Assembly: GCA_023630585.1 (NCBI GenBank)
Contig: CM042552.1
Coordinates: forward strand, 17,557,569-17,621,568
Direction: 5' to 3'
Length of the DNA: 64,000 nucleotides
Source: Cranoglanis bouderius
Taxonomy: Eukaryota > Chordata > Actinopteri > Siluriformes > Cranoglanididae
Below are positions 1-10,717 of the stretch, piece after piece. The notes under the pieces are model-generated. The model was not told the origin of the DNA. It worked only from the letters and a program-made list of their open reading frames with translations, and made no database searches. How positions within the stretch are numbered: the stretch's first letter is position 1; each line of letters starts with the position of its first letter. The position numbers were made by a program, and so were the translations under genes.

Positions 1-292
1 ACCTTATATACTCGGGACCTTATACACCCAGGACCTTATATACTCAGCGCCTTATATACACGGGACCTTATATACTCGGGACCTTATATACTCAGGGCCT
101 TACATACCCGGGACCTTATATACTCGGGGCTTTATATATCTGGGACCTTATATACTCTGGGCCTTATATACCCGGGACCTTATATACTCAGAGCCTTATA
201 TACCTGGGATCTTATATACTCTGTGCATTATATACCCAGGGACCTTATATACCCAGGACCTTGTAAACTCCGGACCTTATATACCCAGTACT
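1..292. repeat. 16-bp minisatellite with 32-bp higher-order unit
   Basis: About 18 copies of a 16-bp unit of the form ACCTTATATACTCGGG fill the start of the window. Two variants mostly alternate: one beginning GGGACC and ending ACTC, the other beginning GGCC and ending ACCC, so the real period is 32 bp. The core TTATATA is the best conserved part. The array probably continues beyond the left edge. No coding potential is seen. Confidence 0.9.
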
Positions 293-498
293 ATTTCTCT
301 TAGATTTCTTAGTGAAATTAAGATCAGATAATCAGTTTGCCCTGACTCATTTTCTTGTTTCTTTATACCCTCAACTCTTATTCCTCTATCAGGATGCTAG
401 CATTTAGCAGTCAAGCTGACATTAGCCTTTAGCAAAAAAAAACTCTGCCTCTCTTTTTCTCACATTTGTGTTAACTCATGGGAAAGGGTTATATTTAT

Positions 499-561
<63 letters not shown>

Positions 562-1668
562 TGAATAAAGAATGCCTGTCAGGGAGGTTGTCAGTTGAGC
601 ACACGCTAATTTGAGCTGATATGAGTTTTGTCAGCACTGAAAAGCTTTCCTGGTCAAGATGTACGCCACAGCCCTCATCTCAACACCAAGGTTAGCCAAT
701 TCATATGCTTTTAAAACCAAAGAGGTGAACGTAATAATCATATATGGCAATGCTCAGCAAACACAAATGTGTTTTCAAGGACAAAATCAAATGTTAATGC
801 TCATTTTTTGTCACAGTGTCAGTGACTTTCCAATCATGCTAATGTTAGCATGTTGACATATTTTGATTGCTAACTGTTCGATCATACTAATTTTAGAATG
901 GTGTTAAATGTTGAATGTTGATTGTCGTAGAATACTAATTATTGCATATTAATTTGGAATGCACATTCTCTCCTTCCCTCTAGAAACACTTCCTCTCATT
1001 TTATCTCTCTCTCACACACACACATGCACACACATGGGTCTCTTAAAGAATTATTTGGCAGATTTCTGTGAAGACTCTGTTGTTAAACGTGATGACGCCT
1101 CGCTGACCTGCAATCACATGCATGACGATGAAAATATTTCCTTCTCAGTCCTTCATTCTCACACACTCTAGTCCACTGGAGCAACAGTGCTCCCTAGTGG
1201 TGTGGTGTCTCAGTGATTTTATACAAGCACTATATTATACTACTGCACTTTCTTTAATGGCTCCTATGCACTGAAGTCACATCTACACACACACACACAC
1301 ACACACACAGACACACGTGCCATACATATAGGCACTTAGTTTGACATTGTAAAACACAACTGACAACTAATTTTAGCAACAACCTAAAATTGAAAAATAA
1401 CTGGCACTAACATTGACTTCCTAAAATTAGTGACATATATTTTATACTTAAAAAGAAAACAGCCAGTGAAATGTATTCCTTACTCTATGTCTCTCTCAGC
1501 TTATCTCTATATGCCATAAATTAAAGAAATGTTGCCATGGAGACAGCTATTTCTTTCACCACAGTATAGGGCCCATGTGGAAATGCTTCCTTTTATTTGA
1601 AGAGCTGATGAAGAAATGATGGAAGGATGGAAGAAATCATTTTACAAAGACAATATTTTTAAAAGCCT
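293..1668. other. Non-coding AT-rich stretch with microsatellites
   Basis: No gene is supported. The stretch contains (AC)n at 502-558, shorter CA tracts near 1013-1034 and 1282-1312, and many scattered GCTAA/TTAGC words, including a near-palindrome near 838-853. Short open frames here coincide with the CA tracts and have no protein-like composition. Confidence 0.6.
502..558. repeat. (AC)n microsatellite
   Basis: Almost perfect AC dinucleotide run of about 28 copies, ending in CGTGTG. Confidence 0.95.
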
Positions 1669-2345
1669 TCAAATGTCATGGAAATAAGAAATTATATGGG
1701 GAAAAAAGAAATGTAGAAATAAATAAAGAAAGACAGAAAGGATAAAAAGAAATAAAGGATAGAAAGAAAGAATGAAGGCATACAAAGAAAAAAGCAAAAA
1801 GGATGAAAGACGAGATAAAAGAAAGAAAGAAAGAAAGAAAGAAAGAATGAATGAATGAAAGCTAAACATGGATAAAAAGAAATACAGTTACATAAAAAGT
1901 GGGTGCAAAAGAAATGAATGGAAGGAAAGAAGAATAATGCATGGAAGAAAAACAAAAAGAAAAATAGGACAAAGACTATGAACGAGAACAATATAAGGGA
2001 TGAAAATTCAAGAAAGAAAAATGAAAAGAAAAACAACACAGAATGAATAAATAAAGAAGGGAAGGACAAAAGAAGACATGGACAGAAGACAAAGAGAAAA
2101 AAAGGTAGAGAAAAATGAAGTCAGATAACAAAGAATAACATTACAGAAAAAGAAAGAGAAAGAAAAAAAAAGATGGAGGGGGAAAATAATTTCCAAAAAC
2201 AAAAGAGAAATGGAAGAATGAAAAAGCGATAATGATACAAAAAAAGAAAAAGATAAAGAATGAAAAAGAGTTGCGGAAAGAAAGAAAAACAAAAAATCAA
2301 AATAAAGTAACAAAAAAGAGAGAAACAACAGAAGACAAGAAAAAG
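1669..2345. repeat. Purine-rich (GAAA)n-related tract
   Basis: About 680 bp in which the plus strand is overwhelmingly A and G, made of degenerate GAAA, GAAAG and AAAG words with a clean (GAAA)n core near 1820-1850. The minus strand therefore has long open frames that would encode Phe/Ser/Leu-rich peptides. These are composition artefacts, not genes. It mirrors the pyrimidine-rich plus-strand tracts near 51.7, 55 and 59 kb. Confidence 0.85.
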
Positions 2346-2689
2346 GATGGAGGGAGGAGTGTGAGTTGAAAGTGAAGCTGTGGATTGGTTGGCTGATGGA
2401 GCACCCATTATGACATCATTATCCATATGTTGGAATTTAAACTCTCCAGCATTCCATAAGGCTAAGATGGTGTAGGAGTTTTGTGAAGTTATAGGGTGAG
2501 ACAACCTATATTTCCTATTTACAGCAAATGTAAGTGATTCAGTTACTTCAGCTAACAGTGTACAAGGGTCTGATGACAAAAAGGAGGTCTCATGACAAAG
2601 CTAAACATACTTTAAAAATGTAAGAATCCTTTGAAGTCGCTAATCTAAACACAGCTCAATGGACCGAGATGGACTGTCTTGATGTTATC
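2346..2689. other. Non-repetitive spacer
   Basis: No gene or clear repeat seen. It lies between the purine tract and the first copy of the duplicated LINE block. Confidence 0.5.
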
Positions 2690-3376
2690 GCTTCTTTGCT
2701 TCCCAAAACACCTGAGAAAATTCCAAAGAGATACCTCCAAAGTAAGCTAAGGCAAGCAAGTTTTCTACAAAAAATGACATCCTCAAAGCTATTGCTGCCT
2801 TATCAGCCAAATATGAAAAATTTATAAGAACTTTATAGATCTCTCACATAGAGAAGTCTACTGAAGCTAAGTCTGAAAGCTAGCAAAACATTTCATTTAC
2901 CATGCATCAGTTAGCCAACAAAAATATTTTTTTTAAATGGCTTGCATGGAAGGAGCTGAAAAGCATAGAACAACAAGTTGAAAACTGGTTTGACAGACCT
3001 TCTGTATATTTGAAGATGGTGCATGGTGTAAAGGAGGTAGAGGGTGAGGATGTCAGGACAATCGTCGCTGATATATTTAAGAATATTGCTCCCAAACTGA
3101 TTAGCAAATTGATATAAGTGGTTGATGTTGTTCACCATGTGGGTCCCAAAAGAGAAGATCATTCCCAGCATGCTATTATCATACTGTTCTCTATGCAATG
3201 CTACAGTGACGGTATCTGGAAGAAAGCCAAAGGATCAAAGTTTCTTCACAAGAATAGTCTCCAACTCACAGAAGTGTTATCCCCAGCTGACATTGCTGCT
3301 AGACAGAAACTGTGGCCTGCTGTCAAAAAGGTTAGCGAAGAAGGTAAAAGAGTGGTTTTCATCAGTGGGGAATAAA
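2690..3376 (+). pseudogene. L1 ORF1-like (Transposase_22-type) fragment, copy A
   Basis: The translation resembles the RNA-binding ORF1 protein of L1-type LINEs: a coiled-coil-like stretch (about 2760-2900), an RRM-like region including VHGVKEVEGEDV and VHHVGPKR, then the C-terminal domain with LSPAD, RQKLWPAV and VFISGE. ORF1 proteins package LINE RNA. The copy is dead: stop codons break the coiled coil, and the codons at about 3112-3117 read ATA TAA where copy B has ATG GAA. No ORF2 follows; about 320 bp later the antisense CR1/L2 element begins. The family call rests on recognised motif order. It could be a Tx1-clade rather than a strict L1 ORF1. Confidence 0.7.
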
Positions 3377-3689
3377 TGGATTGTTTGGAAGTGAACTGAT
3401 CTGATTTGCACATTCAGTTTTCTCGAATAACACGTTATCTCCTGAGCATTACCCAGAACTATCTTGCACAAACAATTGCTGTTTAATAGACTATTTAACA
3501 GTGGTTGTTCTACCACTAACTTGTCCGTGATTAAGTAGGTGTTTAAGTGTGTGCCTGGCTTACACAAGTTATTTCTCCTTTATTGTTCTGTTTTTTCATG
3601 AGGTTTATGTTTCATTTTAATTATTTGAACATAATTTCATGGAGTGTAAGGGTCATCTGTGATTTAATCAAAAGGAAAGCTATCTTTTT

Positions 3690-4660
3690 CAATTCAGTTC
3701 AATTCAATTCTATTCTATTTGTATAGACAAAACAATGGGCATTGTAACAGCTTTACACGAATATATAAATTCTGGATATAAATTTTAAATGTAAAAATGT
3801 ATCCCTAATGAGCAAGCCAGAGGTGACGGTGGCAAGGAAACTCCCTGAAACAATATGAGGAAGAAACCTTGTGTCACGTATATGCTGGAATGAACTCTGG
3901 ACTACAGTTCCCAGCAGCCATTGCACCCCGCTGCATTACTGTCATATGACCACCATGCACCTGATTCACATTTATGTTAACGAGCACTTGTGTGTATATA
4001 GTGACAGTTTCCACTGCACTACTGGTCCTGCTTTGATTGTCTTGTTACTACTTGTCACTACTGGTCTTGGTTATGTTGTCATTGTATTTCTACCTCTAAT
4101 TCATAGTTCTTGTTCTGTGTCTAGTCTATGATGTTTTTTAGTTTGTTTATTTTGTTATAAAAATCTTAAATCTGCACTTGCATCCGCCTCCGCCTCCATT
4201 ACATGACACTTTGAGAGGAACCAGACTCAAAAGGGAACCCATCCTCATCTGGGTGAAACTGCATAGTGCAATTGTAAATAATTTCCCTTTTAAAACTGTG
4301 TACTATATGGTCAAAAAGTGCGATTGTGTAACCAGGAATTAATGAGCAACTTATGAATGGGTTGGAGGGGAGGGTGACAGTATCCAAACATCCCAGTTCA
4401 CCTAAACACTCTATGCCCATGAACCCTCCAGATCTGCTCCTTTATCTAAGAAAAAACTATTAACAAAAGGCTTGACTAAACAAATATGCGTTCAGCCTAT
4501 ACTTAAGCACTGACACTGTGTCTAAGTCCCAAACACTAATTGGAAGGCTGTTCCATAACTGTGGGGCTTTGTAAGAGAAAGCTCTGCCTCGTGTGGTATA
4601 CAACTTTTCAAGGTAACAACAAAGAGCCTGAACCTTAAGGCTGAGGCTCACAAAAGGAGC
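3690..4660 (-). pseudogene. CR1/L2-type LINE, 3' end, copy A
   Basis: Reading the minus strand, about 4460-4651 encodes the typical C-terminal tail of a CR1/L2/Rex-type reverse transcriptase (RGRAFSYKAPQLWNSLP). It is followed by the 3' UTR and a terminal TTGAAT-like repeat at 3690-3715, the fish LINE tail after a TATACAAATA-like motif. The same 3' UTR occurs in copy B (10718-11200) and on the plus strand at 29960-30180. It is interrupted by a solo LTR at 3872-4208. The upstream RT continues only beyond the hAT element at 8411. Confidence 0.8.
3872..4208 (+). mobile_element. Solo LTR with 5-bp target duplication
   Basis: A 337-bp segment starts TGTCACG and ends CATGACA, the TG...CA ends of a retroviral-type LTR with a short inverted repeat. 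It is absent from the paralogous site in copy B (near 10894), where CCTTG occurs once. Here the flanks are CCTTG (3867-3871) and CTTTG (4209-4213), a 5-bp duplication with one substitution. Its 3' part (GCACTTGCATCCG) matches the LTR at 25630-26192. Confidence 0.85.
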
Positions 4661-5219
4661 AAATAGATATTATTAAAAATCGAGTTATACACAGTTTGAG
4701 CAGCAAGATTGCTCAGTATTAACTCTGTTTCTTCCATTTTGTTTTCTTTGAATTATAAAAAAAGGCAAAATGTTTAAGTTTTTTTAAGTAAAAAAAAAAT
4801 AAATAATGCAGTTTCAAATTTGAAAAATGAACTGTTTAATTTGAATATGGGGAGACTCCATGCAAAATTGTTCATCTAAAGATGTTAGTCACAATTACAA
4901 TTTAAATGACTTGTAAACAGTTGTCTTCTACAATTCTCTGTTTAATGGAAAGCAAACACACTGATGTTGAACATCTTTGACTGCTGAATCTGCACCATGT
5001 GGATGCAAGACTGATCGTTTGCTCTAACATGTCAACATGACAAATCTTTGACTGAAATTTACAACATGAATAAAACAAAAACATCAAATGTAGATTCAGA
5101 AAACATCTCTTTACGACTTAAAGAATTTAAAGAACAAAATCCACTCCCATTCTTTCATTCATCTGTCCGTCTCTCCATCCTTCTCATATCCTTCCCTACA
5201 TTAAAACCCAGTCATTACT

Positions 5220-7999
5220 TGAAACTGAAAAATTTGCTGTTCATCTTCAACGGAAGTTGGTTTTCAAATTTGCGAGAATTCAGTCTTGCTCTTCTTGGGC
5301 TGAAGACTAGACCTGCGATGCTAAATAGCCTTTCACAGGCCGCGGAGGCAGGTAGAGGTGTGTTCAACTTCACAGGCAGCTTGCAGACAGCTGGGAAGGA
5401 CCATGTGGTCTGCTGAACAGGCCAAGTATCCATCCAGTTGTTTGGAGCTGTCTTGTGCTTGAGATGACTGCAGGGCAGAGAACAATACATCTTCATCAGA
5501 TGAACTGGACCTAGCATCAGCTCGCAGGGAGGATTCATCCATGTGCTGCTTGATGTAGTCCATTCCTGAAATAGTGAGCATGAAAATATAAATTATAGGA
5601 TTAATACAACTTTCTAATATGTCATGACCCGAACCTAAGTTTTTTTTTTTTTTTTAAACAAACTAGTTTGTTTTAATTTGAGGTTTAAAAAAAGTAGTGT
5701 GCAACGATAATTTTTTTTGTGAATTTGCCAACATTATACTGTAGAATGTCAAAATGTACACCTATACACTTATTTTTCACAATCCCCATGTTGTTTTACC
5801 CATTCTGTTTGTAGCATCATCTTTTGTCCAAGTTGTTTTAAATTTTGCTGCGATTAACTCAGGGTCTCCTAATATGTGGCCAAAACAATTCTTTATTCCC
5901 ACCAGTACAGCATCCACCAGAGGCCTGCAGTACTTCAGTGGCAACTTGGCTTGGTCAAGCTTGATGGTCAGTAGGCTGATTGTTGGAAGTAGCCACCCCA
6001 TCTGGGCATTTGATTCTGCTTGCAAGATGTTGGTTGCCTGGGCGTCTGGGCTCATAGCAGCAGCATATTCAGTGAGGAATGCAAGTTCAGCTGGATTAAA
6101 CCTGTAAAACAACAACACTGTTTTATAACACTATATAACCATTCATATACTGAACATAAAATAAAATGGACCAATGATAAGTGGAAGTTGGGATACAGTT
6201 AATGCCCAAGAAAGGGTGGGGAAACACATGGACAGTTCTAAAGACATTCAGGACATTTTCTTAAATTATGATAACATAAACCATACAAATTCTTACTTGC
6301 ATTGGAACATTTAAGTCTGTGCAGATGACTCTGATGGCCCCCTCACCCTTATCTTTGATGATCCTCAGCAGTCTTTCCACTGCCATGAACAAGGAGTTCC
6401 ACCTGGTTGCATTCAGGCGTAACAGCTGGAGGGAGCAAACATCTTCAACAGTTTCGGCTGCAAGTGTGGATCTTCCACATTTGTTCCAAAGTGCATTACA
6501 TTTTCCAAATGTTGAATGGTACACTTTCTTGTATGCCTCATTGGATGTTACTTTCATAGCCTCAACTGTAGCTATTAGGTTGAGCAGGTGACAAGCAAAG
6601 TGATAGTGCTTTGGGAGCTGAAACTCAAAGCCATCATCTTCATTCAGAAGTGCTGACACATCAACAAACTCCACTTCTTAACCCCTCTCTTCATCCTCTC
6701 CTGGTTGAGATGCATCACCATCACCGTTGACTACATTGTTGTTCTCATCTTCACCAAAAACCTGGAAAGCTTTTTATGAAATTAGAGCCGTTATCTACTG
6801 TTGTTCTCAGAATCTTCCCACGAATTTCAAACTCGGAATGGATATCATTCAGGGCGCTTGCCAACAAATCGAATGTGTGCAAACATCTCAACTGTTTGCA
6901 GGCTAGGGTTGCTGAGCATCTGGTGAGACTGTCGGGGTCAATCCAATGTGCAGTAACACCTATGAAGCTCCTCCTTCTGATAAACCAGCAGTCAGTGGTG
7001 GTGGCGATATGGTCAACTGCCCTCATGGCCTCGGTCGCTGCCTTCTTCATTCCTTTGGAGGCATCATCAATCTTAGAGTGCAGGGTCAGCCGTGACATTA
7101 TTTTTGCATTAGGCTGTAGTTCCTTCACAAAATCTCTAAAAGGTTCTTGTTCAACAAAACAGAAAGGCTGGAGCCCTTGGACCACATACTTCACAACAGC
7201 TTTGTCAATGAATGTCTGAGACACTGTCCAGTTGTTCACTAATGTGGTCTGTTTGCTGGTGGATGCAGTCTCAGAAGTCCTTTTTCTCTTTGTTTATGTC
7301 AGCTCTCCATATTTTTTTTAAAATGGTGTACATGCTTTCTCTGAAACAGTGAGAGACAAACATTTTCTAAGTATAACAACTTTAGCTACAGGATTTAAAA
7401 GCTACCCAACAACACTAACAGTCAATTATCATTAACTGTAAGTAAGTTATGCATCACCTAGCCCTAGTTTGTGTTACTGATGTCATCACTGTTTAATATT
7501 AAAACAGTTAATTAACTTTGATTCATAATGTAAATCTATATTTGAGTCATAGATAAAAACCTATAATAACTGGATTTTGATGGAATTATTTAAAAGAAAA
7601 CTCAAAGAGAGTGTGGCAATTTTGAAGACGTCTATAATGTCACTACCACAAATATCTCCTAATATCTCCACATTTTTGAGTACAGCAACAATTAGCTAAT
7701 GATGCTGGTTATATATGGGAACTGGCTTAATGTTAACTAAATAATACTAACGCTGAGGATTCACAGGAGTAATCTTAACTTACCTCGATGTGTTTCTTGA
7801 GGTTGGACGGTGATTTTTTAAATGCCAATATTTCTGTATCTTTGGGTAAGCATAAGAGGCACTTCATCCAGTACGAAGACTCTTTCATTCCAACAAAAGA
7901 AAACATTTCTTGCAAATATGGCCATGGGTGTTCATCTTCGTCACAACCGTTGTTCATCACAGGAGTAGCAGGTGCCTCAGCTATTCCTGCTTCCATCAT
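5220..7999 (-). pseudogene. hAT transposase with BED finger, intron-containing, inactivated
   Basis: The gene reads from 7999 downward. Exon 1 (7784-7999) encodes a BED zinc finger (WPYLQEMF, CLLCL, then SNLKKH) and ends at a GTAAGT donor. The next exon (about 6298-7340) carries the RNase H-like core with TTDCWF, FIGVTAHW and VDNGSNF, then the insertion-domain region (LNATRWNSLF). Then come exons at about 5796-6104 and 5220-5571; the last holds the hAT dimerisation motif PASAACERLFSIAG. Splice sites are visible at each junction. Breaks: a frameshift near 6770 beside VDNGSN, an in-frame stop near 6679 and a frameshift near 5400. The enzyme would cut and paste the element in the nucleus. An LTR-free, terminal-repeat-bounded context favours a transposon over a domesticated ZBED gene. 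Confidence 0.85.
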
Positions 8000-8219
8000 G
8001 AAATCGGTCTCATTGTCGAGTGGAACTCAGCCGCTTGCTAACATGCCATGCCTGGGCAGAGCTGCGTTAAGAAAGTCTTTGGCCTGGGCTTGAGTGGAAA
8101 ATGAAATCAACCGCGGTTGTGTGAGCACTTGTTTGCACATGCGCAAAGGGATTCAACCAATGCAAGCACCAGACCACTGATTCGTCAAACTAGCTTGCTT
8201 GCAGTCTGTTTTCTTCTGA

Positions 8220-8410
8220 CTTTATTTCGTAGTAACGAATATGCTTGAGGGAAATGTATCAGAGTAAAAGTACAAATTTTATTTAGGAGATGTAGTGGAG
8301 TAAAAGTGAAAGTTGACAGAAATATAAAAACTCAAGTAAAGTACAGATTCTCCCAAAAAATACTTAAGTACGGTAATGAAGTATTATTACTTTGTTACAT
8401 TACACCACTG
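8220..8410. repeat. hAT right terminal region
   Basis: On the minus strand this begins CAGTGGTGTAATG and runs into a T- and A-rich subterminal region with repeated TACTT words, typical of fish hAT termini. It ends exactly where LINE homology resumes at 8411. Confidence 0.7.
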
Positions 8411-9010
8411 TTTACATCTACAAACTGATAACGATCACCTAAATAAGACCTGAGCCAGGAGAGGGCCGTTCCCTTAACTCCAACAACATTTTCTAGACTA
8501 TCAAGGAGAATAGTATGATTAATGGTATCAAAAGCTGCACTAAGGTCAAGCAACACAAGTAAGGAGACAAAACCCTGATCAGAGGCCAGTAGTAGGTCAT
8601 TTACCACTTTAACCAGTGCTGTCTCTGTGCTTAAATCCTGACTGATAGATTTCATGAATGTTATTCCTATGTAGGTATGAGCATAACTGTTGTGCTACAA
8701 CCTTTTCTGGAATCTTAAAGGAGATAAAGGAGAGGTTTTATATTGGCCTATAGTAGGACAGCTGACAGTGGTAAATGTCAGTTTTTTAAATCAGGGGTTT
8801 GATAACTGCTAGTTTAAAAGATTTAGGTACATAACCAGTGCTAAGGGAATAATTGATTATTTTTAGAAGTGGTTCGATTGCTTCTGGTAGTATCTGTTTG
8901 AATGTTAGGTAAAGGATCTAGTACACAAGTTGATGATTTTGATAAAGAAAAATTGTTAAATTAGTTCAGTCTCTCGAAGGGGAGTAAAACATTCTAATTG
9001 CTGATCTTAT
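8411..9010 (-). pseudogene. CR1/L2-type reverse transcriptase, N-terminal half, copy A
   Basis: Minus-strand translation gives the fingers/palm part of a non-LTR reverse transcriptase. In order it has sequence upstream of the RT core (about 8850-9000), the PISNLPFISK-like region (about 8740-8780, frame-broken), a STETALVKVVNDLL stretch and the palm motif LLDLSAAFDTINH, followed by SWLRSYL. The first palm aspartate (AAFD) is present. The YADD region is lost to the hAT insertion/deletion. ORF1 lies only about 180 bp upstream, so the endonuclease domain that should start ORF2 is missing; this is an internally deleted copy. Confidence 0.85.
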
Positions 9011-9188
9011 ATAGTTATCTACAGGGTTAGTTATCAAATTGTCTAGCTTTAAATTTATAGTCTGAAAATATATAATCTGAAAATTTATAATCTTTTGCCT
9101 GATATTTTCAATTTTTTTCATTTAAAAAAATCATGGTTGGTTTAGCCTGCTTATCTGCTCCCTGGCCCTTTCTGTTGATTTTCACCAA

Positions 9189-9735
9189 TTAACTAAGCCT
9201 GTTATGAAACTTAGAAATGAGAATAGCACCTTCCTGGGAGGTATGGACCCTGTCCCACCCTAACAGGCCACCCTTGCCCTCAAAACTACTCCAATTATTT
9301 AATAAGCCCACATTGTTTTTGGAGCACCACCTGGATATCCAACAGTTCAGTGACCATAACCTGCTGTAAGCTACATTGCCACGCCACATTGGGCTAGGAC
9401 CAGAGCATACTAATGCATTGGACCTCATCTTCACTACTTTACACACCTCTTCAATGTTTCTCTTAGAAACCTCTGACTGACCAAGGTGTATATCATTAGT
9501 TCCTACGTGAAATACTACCTTTGAAAACCTATGCTAGCCTAAGACCCTAAGATTACCTGTTATGTATATATACCTAGCTCCCGGTATACACCTAACTAAA
9601 GCTGCTGATGCCACTAAAGGCCTCGCTAATTTCATGTGCCTTAATATACAGTCTCCTATAGCCAGAGCTTTTTCAGGTTTCTCCATGGGTGCTTCAGATG
9701 GCCCCTCACTGAGGAGAGCAAACCTGTGAAGAGGA
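9189..9735 (-). pseudogene. CR1/L2-type LINE ORF1 with SGNH esterase domain, copy A
   Basis: Minus-strand frames encode the lipolytic (SGNH/GDSL-like) esterase domain found in ORF1 of many CR1/L2 LINEs. They read EKALAIGDCILR (block I, with C replacing the expected S after GD), FHVGTND (block III, frame-broken near 9500) and DRVHTSQEGA (block V, carrying the D-x-x-H pair). The family is thought to hydrolyse ester bonds and bind membranes, although its role in retrotransposition is unclear. Frameshifts split the domain into two frames (9534-9767 and 9189-9446). The block I serine change would be inactivating if the copy were otherwise intact. Confidence 0.75.
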
Positions 9736-9759
9736 CACCTGAGAAACTTCAAAAGAAAC

Positions 9760-10392
9760 ACCTCCAAAGTAAGCTAAGGCAAGCAAGTTTTCTACAGAAA
9801 ATGACATCCTCAAAGCTATTGCTGCCTTATCAGCCAAATATGAAAAATGTATAAGAATATCTCTCACATAAAGAGGTCTACTGAAGCTAAGTCTGAAAGT
9901 TAGCAAAACATTTCATTTACCATGCATCAGTTAGCCAACAAAAATGGCTTGCATGGAAGGAGAGATATATGTGCTGAAAGCAAAGAACAAAAAGTTGAAA
10001 ACTGGTTTGGTAGATCTTCTGTGCATTTGAAGATGGTGCATGGTGTAAAGGAAGTAGAGGGTGAGGATGTCAGGACAATCATCACTAATATATTTGAGAA
10101 TATTGCTCCCAAACTGATTAGCAAATTGATGGAAGTGGTTGATGTTGTTCACCATGTGGGTCCCAAAAGAAAGGATAATTCCCAGCATGCTATTATTATA
10201 CTGTTTTCTATGCAATGCTACCGTGATGGTATCTGGAAGAAAGCCAAAGGATCAAAGTTTCTTCACAAGAATAGCCTCCAACTCACAGAAGCGTTATCCC
10301 CAGCTGACAGTGCTGCTAGACAGAAACTGTGGCCTGCTGTCAAAAAGGTTAGAGAGGAAGGTAAAAGAATATTGTTCATCAGTGGGGAATAA
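9760..10392 (+). pseudogene. L1 ORF1-like fragment, copy B (156-codon open stretch)
   Basis: From an ATG at 9922 an open frame of 156 codons runs to TAA at 10390. It carries the ORF1 core (VHGVKEVEGEDV, VHHVGPKR) and C-terminal domain (LSPADSAARQKLWPAVKK, ILFISGE) without interruption, unlike copy A. Upstream, the coiled-coil part is still recognisable but out of register. At 156 codons it is far shorter than a complete ORF1 protein (usually over 300 residues) and no ORF2 follows, so I treat it as a fragment. The longer frame may reflect less decay rather than selection. Confidence 0.7.
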
Positions 10393-10717
10393 ATGGATTG
10401 TTTGGAAGTGAACTGATCTGATTTGCACATTCAGTTTTCTCGAATAACACGTTATCTCCTGAGCATTACCCAGAACTATCTTGCACAAACAATTGCTGAT
10501 TAATAGACTATTTAACAGTGGTTGTTCTACACTAACTTGTCTTTGATTAAGTAGGTGTTTAAGTGTGTGTATGGCTCAAGTTATTTCTCCTTTATTGTTC
10601 TGTTTTTTTTCTGTATTCTTAGGCCTTTATGAGGTTTACTTTTCATTTTAATTATTTGAACACAATTCCATGGAGTGTAAGGGTCATCCCTGACTTAATC
10701 AAAAGGAAAGCTATCTT

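Larger units (their letters stand above)
4661..8410 (-). mobile_element. hAT DNA transposon, broken
   Basis: A BED-finger hAT transposase gene on the minus strand is bounded on the right by a hAT-type terminus whose minus-strand end begins CAGTGGTGTAATG. The boundary at 8410/8411 is exact, because LINE sequence resumes there. The left terminus is not recognisable: LINE homology stops at about 4660 and no matching terminal repeat is seen. The left end is therefore deleted or eroded, which fits the loss of about 750 bp of LINE. Confidence 0.8.
2690..9735. repeat. Duplicated composite LINE block, copy A
   Basis: Copy A contains, in order, an L1 ORF1-like fragment (+), the 3' end of a CR1/L2-type LINE (-), and further LINE sequence (RT then ORF1, both -). 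The same order recurs at 9736-13340 with high nucleotide identity. In copy A the LINE is interrupted by a solo LTR (3872-4208) and by a hAT element (about 4661-8410), and about 750 bp of LINE present in copy B (11240-11990) is missing. The end of copy A abuts the start of copy B at about 9735, which suggests tandem duplication. Confidence 0.75.

Noticed and set aside
1..292. CRISPR-like array
   Set aside because: Units are contiguous 16-mers without unique spacers, and the window is eukaryotic.
1692..2579. Long minus-strand open frames (up to 152 codons) as genes
   Set aside because: They consist of Phe, Ser and Leu from a purine-rich repeat on the other strand; no domain, splice or start context.
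5220..7999. Domesticated ZBED-type host gene
   Set aside because: Frames are broken by a stop and frameshifts, and a hAT terminus lies next to it, so a dead transposon is simpler.
9922..10392. Active or domesticated L1TD1-like gene from the 156-codon open frame
   Set aside because: Only the C-terminal half of an ORF1 protein is present, inside a decayed LINE block whose sister copy has a stop; openness over 156 codons is weak evidence of selection.
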